From positions 1-64,000 of the forward strand of contig CALJEK010000031.1 in NCBI GenBank assembly GCA_938074445.1: 64,000 nt of DNA. Reading direction: 5' to 3'. The position numbers and the translations under genes were made by a program. The notes beneath the pieces were generated by a model. That model saw only the letters and a list, made by a program, of their open reading frames with translations. It made no database searches and was not told where the DNA came from. This document shows, piece by piece, positions 29,260 to 39,576 of the stretch. This DNA comes from Candidatus Kryptoniota bacterium (GTDB lineage: Bacteria > Bacteroidota > Ignavibacteria > Kryptoniales > Kryptoniaceae). Position 1 is the stretch's first letter; the number at the start of each line of letters is the position of its first letter.

Positions 29260-30668
29260 ACACATGGCTTTCGGTTCTCCCACCGCTTTCGGCAATAGTT
29301 TTAGCCTTGATAACAAAACAAGTCTATGTTTCGCTATTTGTAGGCATATGGTTTGGCTGGACAATTCTCTCGGGCTTTAATCCGCTTACTGGGCTTGTCA
29401 ATTCAATCGATGCGATAATAAATGTCTTTAAAGAACCAAGCAATACAAGGGTTATAATTTTCAGCACTCTCGTCGGTGCCTTGATAGCATTAACACAGCG
29501 CTCAGGCGGGGTTCAGGGGTTTGTAAATTTAATTTCAAATCGTGGTTTTATAAACTCACGCAGAAAAGCACAACTTTTTGCATGGGCTATCGGGATGAGC
29601 ATATTTGTTGAATCAAGTATAACTTGTCTTGTCACAGGAACAGTTTCAAGACCGGTTTTTGATCGACTTAAAATATCAAGGGAAAAGCTTGCCTACATCT
29701 GCGACTCAACTTCCGCTCCCATTTGCATTATGATACCGCTTAATGCGTGGGGTGCTTATGTCATCGGGCTATTAACACAACTTGGCGTTAAAAATGAAAT
29801 TCAGCTTTTCATCTACGCTTTGCCACTTAACTTCTACGCAATCTTTGCCATCCTTCTTGTTTTATTTATCGCGTTAACAGGATTTGATTTTGGACCGATG
29901 AGAAAAGCAGAAATTAGAGCAATTCGTGAAGGAAAAGTTATCGCAGATGATGCTATGCCACTTATAGCGGATGAAGTAATAAATATCCAACCTAAAACAG
30001 GAGCAAATCCAAAAGCGAGAAATATGCTCATCCCAATTTTAACGATGATTTTAATGATGCCAGTTGGACTTTACATAACTGGGAAAGGCAACCTTGTAAA
30101 TGGCTCAGGTTCAACATCAGTGCTTTGGGCTGTGATGGCATCAATTCTTGTTGCAGGAATTCTTTACAAAGTTCAAAAGATTCTATCCTTTCGCGAGACG
30201 ATTGAACTTACGCTCAAAGGCATGGGTGGACTCATCCCACTCGCAGTTCTTATGACATTCGCATTTGCAATCGGTGCTGTATGCAAAGAACTGAAAACGG
30301 GCGAATATATATCTCAAATCGCAAGCAAGTTTATAAATCCAGCACTTTTGCCAAGCATAATTTTTGCGACTTCGGCTTTTATTTCATTTTCAACTGGAAC
30401 AAGTTGGGGAACTTTCGCTATAATGATGCCAATAGCTGTCCCAACCGCTATTGCGCTTAACTCGAACTTACCACTTGTTGTAGCAAGTGTTTTAAGCGGG
30501 GGCGTCTTCGGAGACCATTGCTCTCCAATCTCAGATACAACAATCGTCTCTTCAATGGCATCAGCTTGCGATCACCTTGACCATGTTGAGACGCAACTAC
30601 CTTATGCTATAACCGCAGGTATAATTGCGTTAATATTTTTCGCAATCTTTGGTTTCATCTTAAACTAA
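29256..30668 (+). CDS. NhaC-family Na+/H+ antiporter
   Basis: LPPLSAIVLALITKQVYVSLFVGIWFG; GGVFGDHCSPISDTTIVSSMASACDHLDHVETQ. Confidence 0.9.
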   Translation: MNTWLSVLPPLSAIVLALITKQVYVSLFVGIWFGWTILSGFNPLTGLVNSIDAIINVFKEPSNTRVIIFSTLVGALIALTQRSGGVQGFVNLISNRGFINSRRKAQLFAWAIGMSIFVESSITCLVTGTVSRPVFDRLKISREKLAYICDSTSAPICIMIPLNAWGAYVIGLLTQLGVKNEIQLFIYALPLNFYAIFAILLVLFIALTGFDFGPMRKAEIRAIREGKVIADDAMPLIADEVINIQPKTGANPKARNMLIPILTMILMMPVGLYITGKGNLVNGSGSTSVLWAVMASILVAGILYKVQKILSFRETIELTLKGMGGLIPLAVLMTFAFAIGAVCKELKTGEYISQIASKFINPALLPSIIFATSAFISFSTGTSWGTFAIMMPIAVPTAIALNSNLPLVVASVLSGGVFGDHCSPISDTTIVSSMASACDHLDHVETQLPYAITAGIIALIFFAIFGFILN

Positions 30669-30683
30669 ACTAAATCAAGTAAA

Positions 30684-31430
30684 ATGACCTCTTTAATTTT
30701 AACGCTCGGATTAATAGCGACACTTGCTGAAATTTTAGGAGGTTTCATCATAATCCTAACCCAAAAATGGCCTCGGAAATTTCAAGATTATACGCTCTCT
30801 ATCGCTGCTGGCTTCATAATTGCGCTTGTTCTAACAAATCTCATTCCCGAGTCAATAGAATCAATTGGTGAAGCAGCCTCAATCTTGATCATGGTCGGAT
30901 ACGCGACGCTTCACCTCTTTGAACATACACTTGTCCCACATCTTCATTTCGGCGAAGAAACTCACTCCGAACATGTGCTCTCGAAAACGGCGAGTTTATC
31001 AATCTTTTTTGGTCTTTTCGTTCACGCTTTTTTTGATGGAATGGCGATCGCAATAAGTTTAAAATTCAACTACATACTCGGGCTATTGGTTTTTATGGGC
31101 GTCTTTTTACATAAATTCCCAGAAGGGATGACAGTAGCATCTATTCTTTCAGCATCGGGTAAAAAAGTTATCACATCTTTAATCCTTACTTCAATTGTTG
31201 GCTTTGCCACATTCGCTGGGGTTTTAAGCGCTTTTGCAATACCATTAATAAATCCGAAACTTGTAGGCTATCTTTTCGCGTTTATCTCCGGGATCGCTCT
31301 TTATGTCGGCACAACTGATTTAATCCCCGAAATCAACAATTCAAAAACAAAATTTGCTCCGATTGTCGTCTTCATTGGAATGCTAATTTTTTACATAGCT
31401 TCGGATTTTTTACACAAAACAATTCATTAA
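30684..31430 (+). CDS. ZIP-family metal transporter
   Basis: FVHAFFDGMAIAISL; FLHKFPEGMTVASIL. Confidence 0.9.
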   Translation: MTSLILTLGLIATLAEILGGFIIILTQKWPRKFQDYTLSIAAGFIIALVLTNLIPESIESIGEAASILIMVGYATLHLFEHTLVPHLHFGEETHSEHVLSKTASLSIFFGLFVHAFFDGMAIAISLKFNYILGLLVFMGVFLHKFPEGMTVASILSASGKKVITSLILTSIVGFATFAGVLSAFAIPLINPKLVGYLFAFISGIALYVGTTDLIPEINNSKTKFAPIVVFIGMLIFYIASDFLHKTIH

Positions 31431-31432
31431 AA

Positions 31433-32032
31433 ATGAAAAAAAGCGAAAAAGACCATAAAAAATTGACGGACGCAGAACTTGTTAAACTCGCCCTCAAAAA
31501 AGATGAGCTTGCCTATGTTGAATTAATGAATAGATATAAAAGAAAAGTTGAAACAATTGTCCTTCGGATCGTAAAACAAAAAAGCGAAGTTGATGATTTA
31601 GTTCAGGAAATTTTCACAAAAGCCTTTACCTCAATATCAAAATTTAAACTCGAGTTCTCATTTTCAACATGGCTTTATAAAATCGCAACGAATCATTGCA
31701 TAGATTTTGTTCGGCGTAAAAAACTATCAACCTATTCGCTTGATGAGGAATATGAACTTGAGGAAAACTCAATCCAGCGTGAAATCCCCGACTGGAGCAG
31801 ACTCCCGGATTATGAACTCTTTCAAAAACAAAGAAATGAAATTATTCAGGAAGCAATTAATTCACTCCCCGAGCATTATCGCAAGGTTATTATAATGCGT
31901 CATTTTGAGGATAAGTCTTACGAAGAAATCGCAAAAGAATTGAAACTTCCGATCGGAACAGTTAAGGTCCATATTTTCAGGGCAAGGGAATTGCTCTATA
32001 AAAAATTGAAAGACAAATTGTCGAACTATTGA
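31433..32032 (+). CDS. ECF RNA polymerase sigma factor
   Basis: VDDLVQEIFTKAFTSISKF (region 2); LPEHYRKVIIMRHFEDKSYEEIAKELKLPIGTVKVHIFRAREL (region 4). Confidence 0.95.
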   Translation: MKKSEKDHKKLTDAELVKLALKKDELAYVELMNRYKRKVETIVLRIVKQKSEVDDLVQEIFTKAFTSISKFKLEFSFSTWLYKIATNHCIDFVRRKKLSTYSLDEEYELEENSIQREIPDWSRLPDYELFQKQRNEIIQEAINSLPEHYRKVIIMRHFEDKSYEEIAKELKLPIGTVKVHIFRARELLYKKLKDKLSNY

Positions 32033-32092
32033 AACTGAACCGTTAAATTTATCGTAAAACTACTCACAGAGCCAAAAATAAAAACAAGCCAA

Positions 32093-32944
32093 GTGAAGAT
32101 TCGCGGATCCGAAATAATTTTAATGGCAATTCTACTCTTTCAGATAGCAAGTTCCCAAGAAGAATTTTTTCAACCAAGATTTCACAAAGAGATACCAAGA
32201 AAAAACGAAAAAGAGTTAAAGATAAAAATCTCCGGGGACATTGGTGTTTTTTATATTTTGCCAGGGAGCAATGATAAAATAGTGGTTATAGATGGCTACA
32301 GCAGAATTGCCGAAAGAAATTTGGTCAACGTTGAGTATTTCGTCGATGATGATATAGGATACCTTGATTTTGAGCTAACTCGAGGACCGTCTATAAAAGG
32401 CTCAGGGGATGAAAAATGGTATATAAAACTTTGTAGAGATCTTCCAACGACGCTTAACATTGAGCTGGGAGCAGGTAAAGCAGATATAGAACTTGGTGGT
32501 TTGAGCCTAAAAAATCTTAAAATCTCAACGGGAGTAAGCAGCACCAATCTTAAGTTCACAACTCCAAATAAAATAACGATGCGAAGATTCGAAATCGGAG
32601 CTGGCATCGTTAAATTTAATGGAGAAAAACTTGGAAATGCGAGATTCAAAAATCTTAAGATCTCTAGCGGAATGGGCTCATTAAACATTGATCTTTCGGG
32701 GGACCTTCTTAATGATGCTGATATAAATTTTGAAATTGGCTTTGGAAATCTCGATATTTATCTGCCAAAAGATGTTGGCGCGATTATAACTTCATCTCTG
32801 AGCTTTTTCACATCAAAAAAATTTGACAACTTCTACAAAAGGGGGAATAAATTTATAAGTTTCAACTACGAAAACGCACCGAAAAAAATTAATATTTTCA
32901 TCGAATCAGGGCTTGGGAATGTTGGGGTGAGGTGGGTTGAGTGA
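32093..32944 (+). CDS. Secreted protein with toastrack/LiaF-like repetitive beta region
   Basis: N-terminal signal; alternating beta repeats (LELGAGKADIELGGLSLKNLKISTGVSS...FEIGAGIVKFNGEKL...LKISSGMGSLNIDLSG). Confidence 0.65.
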   Translation: MKIRGSEIILMAILLFQIASSQEEFFQPRFHKEIPRKNEKELKIKISGDIGVFYILPGSNDKIVVIDGYSRIAERNLVNVEYFVDDDIGYLDFELTRGPSIKGSGDEKWYIKLCRDLPTTLNIELGAGKADIELGGLSLKNLKISTGVSSTNLKFTTPNKITMRRFEIGAGIVKFNGEKLGNARFKNLKISSGMGSLNIDLSGDLLNDADINFEIGFGNLDIYLPKDVGAIITSSLSFFTSKKFDNFYKRGNKFISFNYENAPKKINIFIESGLGNVGVRWVE

Positions 32945-33445
32945 AAGTAAAACTTCAAAACAGAATTTGTTTATTTTCTCAACCGCTTTTCCGTTTTCAA
33001 TTTCGCTTCGCTTAAATTTACCCACCACAGGAACGCTAAAACCACTTATTTCCAGGTCCATTTTTAACTTTTGAATATAACTATCCTCTCGAAACCCACC
33101 ATATGTGATAAATAAAAAAATTTTTGATGGGGATTTAGCTTTTAGCCTTTCTCTTTTCAAAAAGCGAACAAAATAAGTCACGGATGGGCAATTAAACGTC
33201 CACTTTGGGGAGCCAAGTATGAGTGCATCATAGTTTTCCAAATCAAGCGATTTTAAATTTTTCACAGGAAAGGGCAAACCTGGAATAAATGAGAGAAGAA
33301 GCCAGAATGGATAACTAAGTTTAAAAACTGGCTCAATTCTAAAAACATCACAATTGATTTCGTTCCCATGAAGATATCTCAAAATGGCTTCGGAAACTTT
33401 TTCGGTATTGCCCGTAAACGAAAAATATGTAAGTAGAATCTTCAC
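32906..33445 (-). CDS. Flavodoxin-like protein
   Basis: MKILLTYFSFTGNTEKVSEAIL FMN phosphate loop; ALILGSPKWTFNCPSVTYFVRF. Confidence 0.85.
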   Translation of the reverse strand: MKILLTYFSFTGNTEKVSEAILRYLHGNEINCDVFRIEPVFKLSYPFWLLLSFIPGLPFPVKNLKSLDLENYDALILGSPKWTFNCPSVTYFVRFLKRERLKAKSPSKIFLFITYGGFREDSYIQKLKMDLEISGFSVPVVGKFKRSEIENGKAVEKINKFCFEVLLSLNPPHPNIPKP

Positions 33446-33447
33446 CC

Positions 33448-34809
33448 TTAACTTAAGAACTTTAATAGCAATGTTGCAACGGTCAAATAAGTTGCGGAGC
33501 TTAAAATATCAGTTCCAGTTGTGACAAGTGGACCAACTGCAGTGGCTGGGTCTCTTTTCAATTTTATTAAAACAAATGGTTCAACCGTTCCCATTATAGA
33601 AGAAAAAGTCATTGACGCAAGACACCCGACAAAGGCGCTTAAGGGCAAAACAAACGAGTATTTAAGCCCATATACCAGAAGCGTTATAATCGCAAGAGCG
33701 AAACCATAAATAGCTCCCATAATGGAGCCAGCCATTGTTTCTTTTACAAGGACTTTCCCTAAATCGTTCATTTTTATACTTCCTAAGGCAAGACCACGAA
33801 CACAAATCGTTGAAGCTTGAGTCCCTACATTTCCCCCCATAGCTGCGATAAGTGGCATATAGGAAGCCAAAGCTATAACCTGTTGCAATGTCGGTTCAAA
33901 ATGCTTTACGATAAAGGAAACTAATATCTCGCCGATATAAGTCAATATCAACCATGGCATCCTTAATCTTGCTGACTTCAAGGGTGAAAGCAATGTCTCT
34001 ATATCCTCAAGTTGGGTTCCAACCATCTTCGCAATATCTTCAGATGCCTCCTCGTGAATGACATCAATTATATCATCAATCGTGATTATACCGAGAAGTT
34101 TACGGTATTCATCAACAACTGGAATAACTGTTAAGTTGTATTTTTTCATAATTGAGGCGACTTCTTCTTGATCCGCACTAACCTCAACACTTATCACCTT
34201 CTCATCCATTATGTCGCTTATTCTCTTTTTGGGGTCAGATAAAATCAAATCTTTTAACTGGACAACGCCAACAAGAATTCCTTTTTCGCTTGTGACATAG
34301 ATTGAGTAAATCGTTTCCTTATCTGGAGCTGTCATCCTTAAAAACTCAATTGCTTCCCCGACGGTCATACTTTCAACAACAGAAGCAAATTCCGTCGTCA
34401 TCAATCCACCAGCGGTCTCGGAAGGATAAGATGTTAAAATTTCAACCTCGCGCCTGACTTCTTCAGTCATCAACGCCTCATATTCCCGCGTTTTGTCCGC
34501 GCTTAATTCCTCAAATAAATCAGCTCTCTCATCTGGCGACATCTCATTTAAAAGAAAAGATTTATCCTCATTGGGGAGATTTTCAAGTATCAAAATCTGG
34601 TCGCTCTCGTCGAGCTCATCAAAAATCTCAATGGCTTTTTCCCTTCGAATTAGTTTAAAAAGTTTTATCTTTTCGTCCTCTGGTAATTCAGAAATTATTT
34701 CGGCAATGTCAACCGGATGCAAATCGTCAAGAATATCGATAAGGTCTTCATTCCGCCCAGCTTGAATTAACTCCCTTATATCTGGCAATAAAATTAGTAT
34801 AGTCTTCAT
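33448..34809 (-). CDS. mgtE: MgtE magnesium transporter
   Basis: ETAGGLMTTEFASV; CBS domains; AAMGGNVGTQASTICVRGLALG. Confidence 0.95.
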   Translation of the reverse strand: MKTILILLPDIRELIQAGRNEDLIDILDDLHPVDIAEIISELPEDEKIKLFKLIRREKAIEIFDELDESDQILILENLPNEDKSFLLNEMSPDERADLFEELSADKTREYEALMTEEVRREVEILTSYPSETAGGLMTTEFASVVESMTVGEAIEFLRMTAPDKETIYSIYVTSEKGILVGVVQLKDLILSDPKKRISDIMDEKVISVEVSADQEEVASIMKKYNLTVIPVVDEYRKLLGIITIDDIIDVIHEEASEDIAKMVGTQLEDIETLLSPLKSARLRMPWLILTYIGEILVSFIVKHFEPTLQQVIALASYMPLIAAMGGNVGTQASTICVRGLALGSIKMNDLGKVLVKETMAGSIMGAIYGFALAIITLLVYGLKYSFVLPLSAFVGCLASMTFSSIMGTVEPFVLIKLKRDPATAVGPLVTTGTDILSSATYLTVATLLLKFLS

Positions 34810-34822
34810 ATGAAACCTCCCT

Positions 34823-35644
34823 TTACTTTTTCAAAGTTCTTTCCTCAAATTCGTAAAATTTTATCTCAGGTATAAATTCAATCACACCGTAGTAAAACGC
34901 GTAAGTGAAAAACTCTTTCATCCCATTTATCTCAGCCTCACCAAGATCATAGTGCAAATTCCGTGTCAAATAGGTTTTGCAAAATTCAAAATCAATTCTA
35001 TATCTTTCACTTGCTTCGTTTGAAATCACATCAATGTTTTGGATTCCGTATTTTTTTGCCTCTGCCAACGCAATTATATCTTTTTCACTTAAACTTTCCC
35101 TCCTTCCAACCCACAAAGCATAAACAAAAGGCAAACCTGTCAAATCATCCCATTCATCACCAAGGTCGATATAAGATTCATAACCGCTTCCCTCAAAAAG
35201 AGCATGATCCCCGATTAAAAGCGCTGCATCCGCCTGCGAAAGCATCTCAACAAGGTTTGGTCTCATAGCCATAAATTTTGGGTTTACACCATATTTCTCC
35301 GAAAGTATAATCCTTGCAAGTATCACGGATGTCATCGAGCTTATATCTACTGCAACTGTCTTTATGTCGGTTAAATCCCTCCTAAAATAAAGCCGAATGC
35401 TATTCACCGCACCATGCGATGCGATACAAATGCCCGGAACAATTCGGTATTTAACTGAATACTTCGCATAGTGTATCGATGGGACAAGCCCAGCATTTAT
35501 CTCTTTGTTTAAAAGCTTTACCGCAATTTGAGATGGGATATCATAAACAAGTTCAAAGTTATGCTGAATTTTATCTTTTTCAATCGCGTAAATCAATGGT
35601 TTCGCGTTTAAAAAATCAAAAACACCAAGTTTTGCCTTCACCAC
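34823..35644 (-). CDS. mqnA: Chorismate dehydratase, futalosine menaquinone pathway
   Basis: KLGVFDFLNAKPLIYAIE; LNKEINAGLVPSIHYAK; ALLIGDHALF; GLPFVYALWVGR. Confidence 0.9.
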   Translation of the reverse strand: MVKAKLGVFDFLNAKPLIYAIEKDKIQHNFELVYDIPSQIAVKLLNKEINAGLVPSIHYAKYSVKYRIVPGICIASHGAVNSIRLYFRRDLTDIKTVAVDISSMTSVILARIILSEKYGVNPKFMAMRPNLVEMLSQADAALLIGDHALFEGSGYESYIDLGDEWDDLTGLPFVYALWVGRRESLSEKDIIALAEAKKYGIQNIDVISNEASERYRIDFEFCKTYLTRNLHYDLGEAEINGMKEFFTYAFYYGVIEFIPEIKFYEFEERTLKK

Positions 35645-35667
35645 TTAAGGAAACCAAAATTTAATTT

Positions 35668-36756
35668 TTATGGCAAGTTTAACGGAATTTTAACATCTAT
35701 CCTCTCAAGAAACCTCGAGCCAAGCCTCTTACATTCATTGTAAAGTTGGTCGATCTTTTCACCTCTCATTACCTTTTCAACAAGAGTGATATAAAGTCGC
35801 TCAAAATTATAACCGTATTTTTCTGCGATTGCGAGAAGCGAGTTAAATTTTCTGGCGACTTTCCCATTACGAATAAACCCCACTTCAATCTTTCCCAGCT
35901 CTGAGTATATTAAACCACGTTTATCCCCAGTTTCGGTGAAAATTTTTTCAGCCTTTAAAAACTTTTCCATCGCCATATCAACATCACCTATAACCTTCGC
36001 AAGAGTTCCCTCGCCCCATAGAGTATAGGCATAACTTATCTTATCTCCGATCTTCTCATAATTTTTTGTGGCAAGAGCAAAATATTTTTTCGCTTTTTCA
36101 AAATTTCCCAACATTCTATTTGCGTTTGCGATGCCACAGTAAGAGTAAGCAATTCCAAATTTATCTTTTATTTTCCTAAAAACAGCGTTGGCTTTTGTAT
36201 AAAATTCAAGAGACATTTCGAAGTCACCCATTATCCTCGATACCCCCCCAAGCCCGCAGAGAGAATATCCAATTCCAGATTTATCCCCAAGATTTTCGTA
36301 AAGCACCAATGATTTTTTAAAAGACTTTAAGGCATGCTCAAGTGCTCCCATAAATCTTAAAGTTCCTCCCCTCGCCCATAAAATATACGCCTGCCCTTCT
36401 AAGTCACCAATCTTTTTATAAATTCCCCATGCGATATCAAAAACTTCAATTGCTTTATGCAATTTCCCAATCGCCCTCAAAGCAGTTCCAAGTCCGGCAT
36501 ATGCATCAGCAACCGCTCTTTCGTCAATTCTCCGTGCCAATTTTAAAGCGAGTCGATAATAACTTATGGATTTTTTAAAATTGCCAGCCAACCTTGCGCA
36601 GTGTCCTTCGCTCAACCGAAGATAAAAAAGCCCATCCTCATCAAAAGAATCATTGCGTAAATTTTTATCAATTTTCTCGTAAATCAAAAGCGCCTTCGCA
36701 AACTTGCTTTCACTTTGCAACTTTTCAGCTTTCTTGATCTCGTCAATAATTTTCAT
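35668..36756 (-). CDS. TPR repeat protein
   Basis: Repeated about 40-aa units (AYAGLGTALRAIGKLHKAIEVFDIAWGIYKKIGDLEGQA...). Confidence 0.88.
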   Translation of the reverse strand: MKIIDEIKKAEKLQSESKFAKALLIYEKIDKNLRNDSFDEDGLFYLRLSEGHCARLAGNFKKSISYYRLALKLARRIDERAVADAYAGLGTALRAIGKLHKAIEVFDIAWGIYKKIGDLEGQAYILWARGGTLRFMGALEHALKSFKKSLVLYENLGDKSGIGYSLCGLGGVSRIMGDFEMSLEFYTKANAVFRKIKDKFGIAYSYCGIANANRMLGNFEKAKKYFALATKNYEKIGDKISYAYTLWGEGTLAKVIGDVDMAMEKFLKAEKIFTETGDKRGLIYSELGKIEVGFIRNGKVARKFNSLLAIAEKYGYNFERLYITLVEKVMRGEKIDQLYNECKRLGSRFLERIDVKIPLNLP

Positions 36757-36795
36757 CTCAAGACCCTTTATATTAAGTCACTCAAATTTTTCTTT

Positions 36796-37908
36796 TTAAT
36801 ACTCTGCAATGACATTGTAATAAGCGTCCCTTTCAACTGGCGTTCTCCCGGCATCTTTGATAAGTTTAATGAGCTGGTTTTTTGAGAGATATTGCGCCGT
36901 ATCAGCACCTGCCATATGATAAATTCTTTCCTCGCGAACCGTGCCATCCAAATCATCAACACCAAAGTTCTGCGAGATTTGCGCTATCTTTACACCTGTT
37001 GAAACCCAAAAGCATTTTATATGAAGGAAATTATCAAGCATCAACCTCGCAACGGCGAAACTTTTCAGATTCTGTAAACCTGTAACCCAATCACCAGCAT
37101 ACTTGTTATTCTTGGGGTGATACGGCAGAGGGATAAAAGTTAAAAAACCACCCGTTTCATCCTGTAACTCACGAAGTTTTATTAAATGTTCAACTCTTTC
37201 TTCAACTGTCTCCATATGCCCATAAAGCATTGTCGCATTGGTTTTTATACCAAGTTTATGCGCGGTTCTATGCACCTCAAGCCATTCCTCCGCACCGATT
37301 TTATCTGGAAATAATTTCTGTCTAACCCTTTCACTAAAAACCTCAGCACCGCCACCAGGCATCGTATCAAGTCCAGCCTCTTTTAGCTCCGAAAGAACTT
37401 CCTCATAAGTCTTTTTAAAGAGTTTTGCAAAATAATCTATCTCAACCGCGGTGAAAGCCTTTATATTAATCCTCTGGTTTATGTCTTTTATACCCCGCAT
37501 CATATCCAGATAGTATTCCCATGGCAATCTCGGATCAAGCGCCCCAACTATATGAACCTCAACAATCTCATCTTTTAAAGCCCGAATTTTCTCAAAAATT
37601 TGCTCAAGCGAAAACCTATATGCCCCCTCTTGACCCTCTTTTCTGTAAAATGAACAAAATTTGCAATCAAGCTCACAGATGTTTGAGTAATTTATGATGT
37701 GATTCTTCACAAAATAAGTTCTATTGCCATTTAACCTCTCACGAACTATATTCGCAAGAAATCCAAGTGAAAGGATATCGTTCGTGCTGTAAAGCATAAT
37801 TCCATCTTCAAATGTTAATCTTTCGCCCTCAACAATCTTTTCAAAAATATGCATTAACCCCGACTTTTGGATATGTCTTTTTTGCACGGGTAAGATTTCT
37901 ATTTCCAT
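36796..37908 (-). CDS. mqnE: Aminofutalosine synthase (radical SAM)
   Basis: NICELDCKFCSFYRKEGQEGAYRFSLEQI; LDTMPGGGAEVFSERVRQ; TNATMLYGHMET. Confidence 0.92.
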   Translation of the reverse strand: MEIEILPVQKRHIQKSGLMHIFEKIVEGERLTFEDGIMLYSTNDILSLGFLANIVRERLNGNRTYFVKNHIINYSNICELDCKFCSFYRKEGQEGAYRFSLEQIFEKIRALKDEIVEVHIVGALDPRLPWEYYLDMMRGIKDINQRINIKAFTAVEIDYFAKLFKKTYEEVLSELKEAGLDTMPGGGAEVFSERVRQKLFPDKIGAEEWLEVHRTAHKLGIKTNATMLYGHMETVEERVEHLIKLRELQDETGGFLTFIPLPYHPKNNKYAGDWVTGLQNLKSFAVARLMLDNFLHIKCFWVSTGVKIAQISQNFGVDDLDGTVREERIYHMAGADTAQYLSKNQLIKLIKDAGRTPVERDAYYNVIAEY

Positions 37909-37970
37909 TTAGCCATATTCTTTATTTTTGATAAAAACCAAACTCCGGCGGTTGTTCTAAATTAATAAAA

Positions 37971-37994
37971 AAGGACACGCACAAGCGTGTCCTT
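37971..37994 (-). terminator. Terminator of the rpsP-rplS operon
   Basis: aaggacacgc-acaa-gcgtgtcctt, with T-run on minus strand (ttttttattaat). Confidence 0.8.
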
Positions 37995-37998
37995 AAAT

Positions 37999-38349
37999 TT
38001 ACTCTGAAGTTTTTTGACGTACCTGCTTGGCGCTCATCTCACGCAAATAATAAAGCTTCGCTCTCCTTACAGCACCACGCTTTTTTACCTCAATTTTTGC
38101 AATTGAAGGAGAATGAAGCGGGAAGATTCTTTCAACTCCAACGCCATCGCTTATCTTACGAACTGTAAATGTTTCATTTAACCCGCTACCTCTTCTTGAG
38201 ATAACAATGCCCTCAAATTCTTGAATTCTTTCCTTATCACCCTCAACAACACGGACATGAACTGAAACAGTGTCACCAGGCTTAAAGTCTGGTATATCCG
38301 TTTTAAGATATTTTGACTCGACAAGCTTTACTTTATCCATTTTTATCAT
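37999..38349 (-). CDS. rplS: Ribosomal protein L19
   Basis: [43 protein letters not shown]. Confidence 0.97.
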   Translation of the reverse strand: MIKMDKVKLVESKYLKTDIPDFKPGDTVSVHVRVVEGDKERIQEFEGIVISRRGSGLNETFTVRKISDGVGVERIFPLHSPSIAKIEVKKRGAVRRAKLYYLREMSAKQVRQKTSE

Positions 38350-39034
38350 CTCCCATTATTTTGTTTAATAAATCACGCCTTCTTTTTATCGTTTTTTCAA
38401 GCGCTTTTTCATATCGCCACTTCCTTATTAACTCATGGTTCCCAGAAAGCAAAACCTCTGGAACTTTCATCCCTCTGTATTCAGCGGGTCTCGTGTAATG
38501 CGGATGATCTAAAAGACCCACTTGAAAAGAATCAGTCATAGCCGATTCAATGTCATTCAAAACGCCGGGAATCAACCTAATGGTTGCGTCAATAACAACG
38601 AGAGCTGGGAGCTCCCCACCTGTTAGAACATAATCACCAATAGAAACTTCCCTTGTCACAAGCGCTTCCCTAACTCTTTCATCAACTCCTTTATAATGAC
38701 CACAGAGAAAAATTACATTATTAAGTTTCGCAAATTCATTAGCCATTTTTTGATTAAAAAGTTCACCATCTGGCGTCAAAAAAATCACCTCGTCATATTC
38801 CCTTTCACTTTTTAATTTCTCGATGCATTCAAAAATTGGCTCAGGTCTTAAAATCATTCCGGGACCTCCACCGTATGGGTGATCGTCAATTTGTCTATAT
38901 CTCCCGATACCATAATCATGCAAATCATGAACGTATATTTCTACTATACCTTTCTCACGAGCTCTTTTAATTATGCTCGAATTCAAAGGGCTTTCAAATA
39001 TCTGCGGAACCGCTGTTATTATATCAATTCTCAT
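38333..39034 (-). CDS. trmD: tRNA (guanine37-N1)-methyltransferase
   Basis: [50 protein letters not shown]. Confidence 0.97.
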   Translation of the reverse strand: MRIDIITAVPQIFESPLNSSIIKRAREKGIVEIYVHDLHDYGIGRYRQIDDHPYGGGPGMILRPEPIFECIEKLKSEREYDEVIFLTPDGELFNQKMANEFAKLNNVIFLCGHYKGVDERVREALVTREVSIGDYVLTGGELPALVVIDATIRLIPGVLNDIESAMTDSFQVGLLDHPHYTRPAEYRGMKVPEVLLSGNHELIRKWRYEKALEKTIKRRRDLLNKIMGDDKNG

Positions 39035-39049
39035 CCCTTATCACCTCCT

Positions 39050-39559
39050 TCAATCGATCAAGCCTTCCATTAACTCAATTATAACCATCTTCTTCTCAAG
39101 GTCAACCTTTTTAACAACATCGCTTATAGCCGGAATTAAAACTTCCTTGCCCTTTGATTCCACAACATAAACATCGTTTGCTGGCAGAAGCCAAACATCC
39201 GTTATCATACCTATCTTATTCCCATTCACATCATAAACCTTTAAGCCGATCAAGTCATGAACATAATAAAAGCCATCAGGCAATGAGACAAGTTCTTCCT
39301 CAGGTATATAGATAAATTTTCCAGAGAACGATTCAGCAGTAGTTCTATCGTTCACATTTTTAAATTTCAAAATGACATTTTCATGACGCAAAAACGAACT
39401 CACAACATAATATTCTTCAACCTCAACTGGATTATCACCAATGTAAACACGTTTTAACTTCTTAAATCTTTCAACAAAATCAGTTATAGGCTTTACGCAA
39501 ACTTGTCCTTTTAGACCGTAGGGTCCTAAAATCTTGCCAATTATACACAAATCGCCCAT
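39050..39559 (-). CDS. rimM: 16S rRNA processing protein RimM
   Basis: GKILGPYGLKGQVCVKPITDF; FYYVHDLIGLKVYD. Confidence 0.95.
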   Translation of the reverse strand: MGDLCIIGKILGPYGLKGQVCVKPITDFVERFKKLKRVYIGDNPVEVEEYYVVSSFLRHENVILKFKNVNDRTTAESFSGKFIYIPEEELVSLPDGFYYVHDLIGLKVYDVNGNKIGMITDVWLLPANDVYVVESKGKEVLIPAISDVVKKVDLEKKMVIIELMEGLID

Positions 39560-39576
39560 AAAAACTTTAAAATCTC

